A stretch of DNA of 29,303 bases from contig JBEQUE010000172.1 of assembly GCA_040349255.1 (NCBI GenBank), positions 1-29,303 of the forward strand, given 5' to 3'. Below, piece by piece: positions 8,301-14,128 of the stretch. Position numbers and translations under genes: made by a program. The first letter of the stretch is position 1. Each line of letters begins with the position of its first letter. This stretch comes from DATMER01 sp040349255 (lineage in GTDB: Bacteria > Acidobacteriota > Thermoanaerobaculia > Multivoradales > UBA5704). Below the pieces are notes generated by a model that had not been told where the DNA came from, did not search any database, and was given only the letters and a program-made list of their open reading frames with translations.

Positions 8301-9323
8301 GCGCGCTTCGGAGAGCGCCTGGCCTACCGAGAGGCCGCCTGCCAGCTCGCGGTAGAAGCGCTCCACCAGGATGCGCGAGGCCTCCACGTGAACCGAGTGG
8401 CTGAAGGCCACCACGCTGCCCACTCCGCTTTCAAGTAGGGCCGGCGCCAGCGAGCCGAAGACGGGCTGGTTCGACAGGTCGGAGGTGCGGCAGGCTTCGA
8501 GCATAACCAGGGGGATGTCGAGCCGCGCCAGAAGATCGCCGAAGCGACGGCCAGGCACCAGATCCATGCCGCGGTCGTCCGTCTCGAAGCAGAGCGCCCC
8601 CACTCCGGTCTCGGGCAGGTAGGTGCCATGACCGTCGAAGTGGACGATGTGAAAAGGCCTCTTCTCCTTGCGCGCCGCCGAGATCAGCTCTTCGAGCCGG
8701 GACAGCGTCGGCGGCTGGCAGAATTCCAGCTCGACCGCGCCCGCCGGCAAAAGATCGAGGGCGTCGAGCAGAGGGGCCATGCTGCTGCGCGGATCGATGA
8801 AGCCTGCCTTCGAAGGCCGCGCCACGATCAGCAACAGGCGCAGAGGAAGCTTGAATTGCAGGGACCTCGCGGCTCCGGGCTTGGCGCCGATGAGCTGGCG
8901 GCGGATCGAAACGCCCTGGAACGCCAGCGGACCGCGCCGGTCGCGCATCAGCTCCCAGGGCTGCTGGAGGAACTGGCTCTGGTCCGAGCCCAGGGTGAGC
9001 AGGACCGGCCGGCCCGCCCTGGAGGCTTCGAGCAGGTTGCGGTAGACGTGGGTGCCTTCGCCGCTGCCGAAACAGGCGTCGAAGAGCTGCCGGCCCCAGG
9101 TATCGATCTTCGTCTCGATACCTTGAGCCCGCACCCGAGTCCCGGCGCCGACGAAGTCGTAATAGTCCTCTAGATACCAGCGCAGGTCCGCCACGTCCGC
9201 CGCCCTCAGCGGCAGCTCGAGATTGAAGGGCTCGGATTCCTGGCCGTCTTCCTCGACCCAGCGAGCCCGGTAGCCCCCATCCTGCCGGTTCACGACGAGG
9301 CGTACCGGATAGATGTCTTCCAT
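5373..9323 (-). CDS. CHAT protease-STAND NTPase-TPR protein
   Basis: A 1316-residue three-part protein, predicted cytoplasmic. Residues about 155-375 form a CHAT (caspase HetF-associated) domain with catalytic H232 (HFDGHG) and C278 (LEACRTSD). Residues about 405-760 are a STAND-type NTPase: Walker A GGGMGKT (437-443), Walker B VLLVWDN (510-516), sensor-like TCR (562-564) and HPLSLSL (621-627), equivalent to the GLPL motif of NB-ARC proteins. From about 850 to 1230 there are tetratricopeptide repeats of the LGNLANAYRALGRLDEAL type. In known STAND proteins the repeats sense a ligand and ATP-driven oligomerization switches on the effector, here a Cys protease, so a role in immunity or cell suicide is plausible inference. 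The start at 9323 follows AAAGGGAGGGG on the minus strand; the frame upstream to 9929 is non-coding repeat sequence. Base composition in the TPR part is lower (52% GC at 6001-6060). Confidence 0.9.
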   Translation of the reverse strand: MEDIYPVRLVVNRQDGGYRARWVEEDGQESEPFNLELPLRAADVADLRWYLEDYYDFVGAGTRVRAQGIETKIDTWGRQLFDACFGSGEGTHVYRNLLEASRAGRPVLLTLGSDQSQFLQQPWELMRDRRGPLAFQGVSIRRQLIGAKPGAARSLQFKLPLRLLLIVARPSKAGFIDPRSSMAPLLDALDLLPAGAVELEFCQPPTLSRLEELISAARKEKRPFHIVHFDGHGTYLPETGVGALCFETDDRGMDLVPGRRFGDLLARLDIPLVMLEACRTSDLSNQPVFGSLAPALLESGVGSVVAFSHSVHVEASRILVERFYRELAGGLSVGQALSEARSALRANPRRWLHLGPGAATIDLQDWFIPQLYQVGADPVLPAEKLEPGQTVEVRPRPEDRLSGFPPKPMYRFHGRAKDLLELERAFERHPAVLLTSGGGMGKTALAREAAFWWLRTGRFEQAVFVSFEQAATVERVVQELGRALEGTSFASRPGEDQQKVALQLFRERGVLLVWDNFESTLPQFQQGEEGGPVAYPEAERARLRRLYEELTEVKGTGRLLVTCRPVAAALPGIKEHLLQGLERHDSLHLVHAIADVKSIDLDRKGYEREEIENLLDLLDDHPLSLSLVGPHLKGLKPVEIRADFASLLDQFKDETAEEGRNKSLLASLAFSTSRLSEAAQGVLPWLAWFQGGAFEAYILRFTQLSPDVWSEIRAELEATALLRVEQLEAFNVPFLRFHPTLPYAARRQEVGEMEAAEQRFVAVYLALMREVDSALKGRTAAAGMALMEREEVNFRSALEIAFRRGERQPGWALADTLGLYLRMAARLRERDALVDWVRAQMPEDCATIRDQALSLVGRGRASDAVAMLQQLIEQLEAEGLAGGEDVAFQLGTSYSYLGQIFVNANRPDLAVEPSLKAIEILENVPSKAAQGNNLAAALGNLANAYRALGRLDEALAVAERALVISRSLGGERNIAAGNGRCAEILGDQQRWVEADARYQEALALARSIGDLELQGALLQHQGALHLEQGNIARAAELYKQAMVLFQQAGNASAEMRTCDWLASTERNRGQLDVAEAWYGRARELALALGDRHQLGVTAQNVGILYQNRAEQAADAESRAAWLRRALASIEESLAIKLERNDQAGAASSYSQLGVLYWKLSDLDLAERSFREALGIWEPLGHPETWKIYSNLAAIAEEKGDASAAAEWAAKRDAKLAELEQRRGGGGNGAGLAQLAEPLLALAQAVYAARASRSDLNPEAAEAVATLCGLPSPLAEIGAFLRAVAAGQAPPPLPTGLPAELAQISDGLRQAISELPE

Positions 9324-9388
9324 CGCGCGCCCCTCCCTTTGGCGGATGCTTAAGGATATCGCAGGCGGTCCGGCGTGGAGTCCGAATC

Positions 9389-9615
9389 CAGTCCCGAAGG
9401 GACGTGGGCGTAAAGCCAGGGGTTTCAACCCCTGGCTTGGAGGGCCACCCAACATTCCGAGTCCCGGAGGGACGCAGGCAATCCACCGCCACCCGCGCGG
9501 GGTTTTACCCCGCGGCAATGCCTGCGCCCCTTCGGGGCTCGTTGGGGTTGGCGGGACCAGGCTACCAGGGGTTGAAACCCCTGGCTTTATGCCTTTCGCC
9601 CCCGTTAGGGGCTCC
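9389..9615. repeat. Cluster of four related palindromic repeat units in inverted arrangement
   Basis: Two heads of the type GTCCC(G/A)AGGGACG occur on the plus strand (from about 9391 and 9461), and related CCCCTTCGGGG and CCCCCGTTAGGGG heads point the other way near 9531-9543 and 9600-9613. The outer units end in the same perfect hairpin, AGCCAGGGGTT-TC-AACCCCTGGCT (9414-9437), with its inverse at about 9567-9588. The inner units share a GCGGGGTTTTACCCCGC hairpin (about 9499-9515), flanked by GCAGGCA and TGCCTGC. The cluster fills most of the 403 bases between the divergent CHAT and M16 genes and so lies in their promoter region. It is unrelated in sequence to the array at 5085-5352. Confidence 0.8.
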
Positions 9616-9668
9616 GTGCAGCCTGCCCTAAACTCCCGGACGCCGGCGCTCGTATACACCCGGCGGAG

Positions 9669-9704
9669 TAGAATTTCATTTTCCCCCGGACCACGACGGT
9701 CCGG
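9669..9704 (+). promoter_or_regulatory. Candidate -10 box and leader hairpin of the M16 operon
   Basis: TAGAAT at 9669-9674 is a plausible -10 element. The transcribed leader would contain a 7-bp hairpin, CCGGACC (9686-9692) with GGTCCGG (9698-9704), followed by the ribosome site GAGG at 9714-9717. No clear -35 was recognised. Confidence 0.4.
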
Positions 9705-9726
9705 CCATCTTTCGAGGACAACCTGC

Positions 9727-11268
9727 ATGAGCCGACAGCCTCTCTTCCGGCGCGTCTTCAGGAGAACCTGGGCGGGTCTCGCACTCCTCGCGCTCGCCCT
9801 GCCCACCCTGCCGGTTGCCGGACAGGACCTCAAGTCGTTCGAAGGACGGACCACCGTCCACAAGCTCGCCAACGGATGGACCTTCATCCTCGTCGAGCGG
9901 CCGGTCGCCCCGGTCTTCGCCTTCTGCACGCTGGCCGACGTGGGGTCGGCTCAGGAGGTGCCCGGCATCACCGGGCTCGCGCACATGTTCGAGCACATGG
10001 CGTTCAAGGGGAGCCCCAACATCGGCTCGAAGGACTGGCCGTCCGAGCAGAAGGCGCTCGCCGCCCTGGAGGCCGCCTATCAGGCCTGGCAGGCCGAGCG
10101 CCTCTCGCCGAAACCCGATCCCAAGAAAGCCGAGGAGCTCCTCGCCGAGTTCAAGGCCCGCCAGGCCGAGGCGGGCAAGCTCATCGACTCGACCGGCTTC
10201 GACGTCATCCTCTCCCGCGAGGGCGCCACCGGCCTCAACGCCTCGACCGGCGCCGACGAGACCCGGTACTACTACAACCTGCCGTCGAACAAGATCGAGC
10301 TCTTCGCCTTCCTCGAATCCGAGCGCTTCCTCCACCCGGTCTTCCGCGAGTTCTACCAGGAGCGCGACGTGGTCCAGGAAGAGCGGCGCATGAACGAGAG
10401 CAGCCCCTTCGGCCGGCTCTTCGAACAGTTCCAGGTCGCCGCCTTCGAGGCCCATCCCTACCATCAGCCGGTCATCGGCACCATGAGCGACCTCCAGTCG
10501 TTCACCATGACCGACGCCGAGGCGTTCTTCAAGGTCAATTACGCTCCCTCGAACCTGATCACCGCGATCGTCGGCGACATCAAGGCGAAGGAGGTCATCC
10601 CGGTCCTCGAGAAGTATTTCGGCCGCATCCCGGCGCGCCCCGGGCCGTCGCCGCTGCGCACGGTCGAGCCGCCTCAGCAGGCCGAGAAGATCGTGATCCT
10701 GGAGGATCCGGCCCAGCCGCTCTACCTGGAGGCCTACCACAAGCCCGCCAACAACGGGCCCGACCAGCCGGTCTACGACGCCATCGACGACATCCTGAGC
10801 CGCGGGCGCACCTCGCGCCTCTACCGCACGCTCGTGCGCGACAGGAAGCTCGCCGTGGACGTGAACTCCTTCACCGGCTATCCGGGCGAGAAGTACCCGA
10901 ACCTCTGGGCCGTGCTCGTCGTGCCCGCCTATGGCGTGTCGAACGAGCAGGTGCAGACCGCGCTGCGCGCCGAGATCGACCGCCTGAAGCGCGAGGACGT
11001 CTCCGACGACGAGCTCGCCCGCTTCAAGACGCGCGCGAAGGCCGACCTCCTGCGCGGGCTGCGCAGCAACCAGGGCCTGGCCAACAACCTGGTCACCAAC
11101 CAGCGTCTCTTCGGCGACTGGCGCGAGCTGTTCCGCTACCTCGACCGGCTCGACAAGGTGACCAAGGCCGACATCCGCCGGGTGGCCGGCGAGACCTTCC
11201 TGAAGACCAACCGCACGGTGGGCACGATCGAGAGCCGGCCGTCGGACTCCCCGGAGACGCAGCAATGA
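9727..11268 (+). CDS. Exported M16 family zinc metallopeptidase, active-type subunit
   Basis: A 513-residue M16 (pitrilysin/processing-peptidase type) protein. An N-terminal signal sequence with basic residues, a Leu/Ala-rich core and a likely cleavage near VAGQ (30-33) sends it to the cell envelope. The inverted zinc motif HMFEH (86-90) carries two histidine ligands and the catalytic Glu; the third ligand lies in the VVQEERRMN segment (E218/E219). Between them is a charged, coiled-coil-like insertion of about 60 residues before the NASTG segment. The C-terminal half is the second, non-catalytic M16 lobe. The start is ATG 9727 after GAGG at nine bases. The stop overlaps the next start as ATGA, so the two subunits are translationally coupled and probably form a heterodimer that degrades peptides. 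Confidence 0.93.
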   Translation: MSRQPLFRRVFRRTWAGLALLALALPTLPVAGQDLKSFEGRTTVHKLANGWTFILVERPVAPVFAFCTLADVGSAQEVPGITGLAHMFEHMAFKGSPNIGSKDWPSEQKALAALEAAYQAWQAERLSPKPDPKKAEELLAEFKARQAEAGKLIDSTGFDVILSREGATGLNASTGADETRYYYNLPSNKIELFAFLESERFLHPVFREFYQERDVVQEERRMNESSPFGRLFEQFQVAAFEAHPYHQPVIGTMSDLQSFTMTDAEAFFKVNYAPSNLITAIVGDIKAKEVIPVLEKYFGRIPARPGPSPLRTVEPPQQAEKIVILEDPAQPLYLEAYHKPANNGPDQPVYDAIDDILSRGRTSRLYRTLVRDRKLAVDVNSFTGYPGEKYPNLWAVLVVPAYGVSNEQVQTALRAEIDRLKREDVSDDELARFKTRAKADLLRGLRSNQGLANNLVTNQRLFGDWRELFRYLDRLDKVTKADIRRVAGETFLKTNRTVGTIESRPSDSPETQQ

Positions 11269-12722
11269 TCCGCCTGCCGAGACTCGCCTTCGCCCTGGCC
11301 CTTGCCGTGGCCGCCCTGCCGACCCTGCCAGCCACTGCGCAGGTCGAGAACGCCTCCGACCTCCGCTTCCCGCCGCTCGCGCGCTTCGAAATTCCGCAGC
11401 CGCAGCGGGTCCAGCTCGACAACGGTCTCGTCGTCCTCGTCTTCGAAGACCACGAGCTGCCGCTGGTCGAGGTCACGGCTCTGGTCCGCGCCGGCTCGGC
11501 GCTCGACCCGGCCGCCAAGGTCGGCCTCGCCCACCTCGCCGGCGAGGTGCTGCGCACCGGCGGCACCGAGACGATGCCCGGCGACCAGCTCGACGACTGG
11601 CTGGAGAGCCGCGCCGCGGAGGTCGAGGTCTTCACCTCGCCCGAGGCCGCCCGCGTCACGCTCTCCTCGCTCAAGCAGGACTTCCCCGAGGCCCTGCGCG
11701 TGTTCTCCGACGTGCTGCGCCGGCCCGCCTTCGACGCGAAGAAGCTGGAGGTGGAGCGCAACAAGGCCATCGCGGACGTCGCCCGCCAGAACGACGAGAT
11801 GTTCGACATCCTGTTCCGGGAGTTCAGCAAGATCATCTACGGGCCCGAGTCGCCGTACGCCCGCACCCCGACCTACGCCACGCTCGGCGCCATCCGCCGC
11901 GACGACCTGGTCGCCTGGCACCGGCAGACCTTCCATCCCGAGAGCACCGTGATCGGGGTGGTCGGCGACATCTCGGCCGCCGAGGTCCAGAACGGGATCC
12001 GCCAGGCCTTCGGCGACTGGGCGCGCGGCACCACAGGGAAGCCGGCCGCCGCCACCTGGCGCGAGAAGGCCGCGCCCGGCCTCTACTACGCCGAGAAGAA
12101 CGAGTTCAAGCAGTCCGGCGTCATGATGGGCCACCTCGGCGTGCGCCGCGACGACCCCGACTACTACGCCCTGGAGCTGATGAACCACATCCTCGGCACC
12201 TCCTACGCGTCGCGCCTTTTCGTCAACGTGCGCGGCAAGAAGGGGCTCGCCTACTCGGTGAGCGGCCAGGTGGCCAGCATGTGGGACCACCCCGGCATCG
12301 CCATGCTCTTCATGAGCACCAAGGTCAGCACCACCGCCGCCGGCATCGACGCGCTGCTGGAGGAGGCCCGGAACATGGCGTCCAACCCGCCGAGCCAGGA
12401 AGAGCTCGAGCGCTCCCGGCGCTCGCTGCTCGACTCCTTCGTCTTCCGGGTGGACTCGCCACGCAAGGTGATGAACCAGGCGCTCATCCTGGAGTTCAAC
12501 GGCTATCCGGCGGACTGGCTCTCCCGCTACCGCGCCGGCATCGAGGCCGTGACCCCGGCCCAGGTGGGCAACGCCGCGGCCCGCCACCTGCGCCCGCAGG
12601 ACTTCGCCATCTTCGTGGTCGGACCGTCCGAAGGCCGCGACCGGCCGCTCACCGACTTCGGCAAGGTCACGCCGGTGGACATCACGCTCGCCGAGCCGCC
12701 GGGCGCGAAGCCCGGCAACTGA
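11265..12722 (+). CDS. Exported M16 family protein, non-catalytic partner
   Basis: A 485-residue M16 protein with a signal peptide ending near ATAQ (23-26). The zinc motif is lost: where HxxEH is expected it reads H90-LAGE. The C-terminal lobe keeps the substrate-binding segment VRGKKGLAYSV (R323 and Y330). This split, a zinc-bearing subunit followed by a subunit with the Arg/Tyr pair, is the known layout of paired M16B peptidases, where the second protein completes the binding chamber. Its start overlaps the stop of the catalytic subunit by four bases, which favours equal production of both. It should not be annotated as a peptidase on its own. Confidence 0.92.
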   Translation: MIRLPRLAFALALAVAALPTLPATAQVENASDLRFPPLARFEIPQPQRVQLDNGLVVLVFEDHELPLVEVTALVRAGSALDPAAKVGLAHLAGEVLRTGGTETMPGDQLDDWLESRAAEVEVFTSPEAARVTLSSLKQDFPEALRVFSDVLRRPAFDAKKLEVERNKAIADVARQNDEMFDILFREFSKIIYGPESPYARTPTYATLGAIRRDDLVAWHRQTFHPESTVIGVVGDISAAEVQNGIRQAFGDWARGTTGKPAAATWREKAAPGLYYAEKNEFKQSGVMMGHLGVRRDDPDYYALELMNHILGTSYASRLFVNVRGKKGLAYSVSGQVASMWDHPGIAMLFMSTKVSTTAAGIDALLEEARNMASNPPSQEELERSRRSLLDSFVFRVDSPRKVMNQALILEFNGYPADWLSRYRAGIEAVTPAQVGNAAARHLRPQDFAIFVVGPSEGRDRPLTDFGKVTPVDITLAEPPGAKPGN

Positions 12723-12843
12723 CCGCGGCGCGTGTAAACGAGAGGGGAGGGGCCGGCAACCTTTACAAGCGGCAGGCGGAGAGCGGGGCTCCGGTCCGCC
12801 CGCCGGGCCGGCCGGCCAGCCCCGGCCGGAAGGCCGATCGCTC

Positions 12844-12877
12844 AGAGACAGGGCACTTCCACCGGAGGTGCCCTGTC
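12844..12877. terminator. Strong hairpin between the M16 operon and the glycosyltransferase gene
   Basis: GACAGGGCAC (12847-12856) pairs perfectly with GTGCCCTGTC (12868-12877). A further TCC/GGA pairing inside leaves a 3-base loop, for about 14 bp in total. It lies 125 bases after the M16 stop and 94 bases before the next gene, so it could terminate the former or attenuate the latter. No T-run follows. The rest of the 248-base gap is GC-rich and holds no recognisable gene. Confidence 0.5.
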
Positions 12878-12970
12878 CATGCGCAGGAAAACCGGCCCGC
12901 GGCATGGAATTTGGATGCATCCTGGCCAACGGCATCGTCTGTATTCCGGCGCCGCGCGAGGTGACCGACC

Positions 12971-14122
12971 ATGAGTGAGACGCAACCTTTGCCGCGCAAG
13001 GTCCTGATGACCACCGACACCGCCGGCGGTGTGTGGATCTACTCCCTGGAGCTGGCGCGCGGCCTGGCGGAGCAGGGTGTCGAAGTGGCGCTGGCCACGA
13101 TGGGCGCGCCGCTCGACGAGCTTCAGCGCGAGATGGCCTGCCGGATTCCCCGGCTGAAGGTCTTCGAGGGCAAGTTCAAGCTGGAGTGGATGGAGGACCC
13201 GTGGCGCGACGTGGAGCGCGCCGGCGACTGGCTGCTCGGCCTGGAGGAGCGCTTCGCCCCGGACCTCATCCACCTCAACGGCTATGTCCACGGCTCGCTG
13301 CCCTGGAGCGCGCCCAAGGTCGTGGTCGGCCACTCGTGCATGCTCTCCTGGTGGGAGGCCGTGAAGAAGGAGGCCGCGCCCGAGTGCTGGGACCAGTACT
13401 GCGACGGGGTGCGCGCCGGCCTGGCCGCCGCCGACATGGTGATCGCTCCGTCCGAGGCCATGATGGCGGCCCTCAACCGCCACTACGGCCCGTTCGCCAA
13501 CACCCGCGTCATCCACAACGGCCGCGACGTGCGGCTGTTCCGGCCGACGGCCAAGGAGCCGATCGTCTTCTCCGCCGGCCGTCTGCGCGACGAGGCCAAC
13601 AACCTGGAGGCGCTGGAGCAGGTGGCGCCCCGCCTGCCGTGGCCGGTCTTCGTGGCCGGCGAGAACCACCATCCGGATGGCGGCGAGGCGCGGCCGCACC
13701 ACACGCGCCTCCTCGGACGGCTGGCGCAGCGCCCGCTGTCCGCCTGGCTCGGCCGCAGCTCGATCTACGCCCTGCCGGCGCGCTACGAGCCGTTCGGGCT
13801 CTCGGTGCTCGAAGCCGCGCTCTCCGGCTGCGCGCTCGTGCTGGGCGACATCCCGAGCCTGCGCGAGCTGTGGCGCAACCGCGCGGTGTTCGTGGCGCCG
13901 GATGACCCCGAAGCGCTGGAGGACGCCCTGGTCCGGCTGATCGAGGACCCCGACCGCCGCCACTCGCTGGCCGCCGGCGCCCGGTCGCGAGCCATCGAGC
14001 GCACCACGGAGCGCATGGTCGAGGGCTATCTCGACGCCTACGCCGAGGTGCTCTCCGCCGCCGCGGAGCCGGACGATGCCGGCGAGATGGACGATCCGTT
14101 CCCGCGCCAGGTCGCCGTCTGA
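12971..14122 (+). CDS. Glycosyltransferase, GT4-like (GT-B fold)
   Basis: A 383-residue retaining-type glycosyltransferase of the GT4 class that transfers a sugar from a nucleotide donor; acceptor and sugar are unknown. The N-terminal lobe begins with a Gly-rich acceptor loop (TTDTAGGVWIYSLELARGL, 14-32). The linker carries the IHNGRD segment. The C-terminal lobe has the E-x7-E signature, E273-PFGLSVL-E281, that binds the donor, then GDIPSLRE. No membrane segment is seen. A weak GAGG lies nine bases before ATG 12971. The gene stands alone, with the end of the kinase gene only six bases away on the other strand. Such enzymes often glycosylate lipids, capsule or proteins; the context does not decide which. 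Confidence 0.88.
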   Translation: MSETQPLPRKVLMTTDTAGGVWIYSLELARGLAEQGVEVALATMGAPLDELQREMACRIPRLKVFEGKFKLEWMEDPWRDVERAGDWLLGLEERFAPDLIHLNGYVHGSLPWSAPKVVVGHSCMLSWWEAVKKEAAPECWDQYCDGVRAGLAAADMVIAPSEAMMAALNRHYGPFANTRVIHNGRDVRLFRPTAKEPIVFSAGRLRDEANNLEALEQVAPRLPWPVFVAGENHHPDGGEARPHHTRLLGRLAQRPLSAWLGRSSIYALPARYEPFGLSVLEAALSGCALVLGDIPSLRELWRNRAVFVAPDDPEALEDALVRLIEDPDRRHSLAAGARSRAIERTTERMVEGYLDAYAEVLSAAAEPDDAGEMDDPFPRQVAV

Positions 14123-14128
14123 CGCGGC

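Noticed and set aside
5373..9323. Craspase-type TPR-CHAT subunit
   Set aside because: Domain order differs (CHAT first, then STAND ATPase, then TPR) and there is no gRAMP effector or CRISPR array.
9324..9929. N-terminal 202-residue extension of the CHAT protein
   Set aside because: It would translate the palindromic repeat cluster and antisense of the M16 signal peptide. ATG 9323 has a good ribosome site and a normal protein start.
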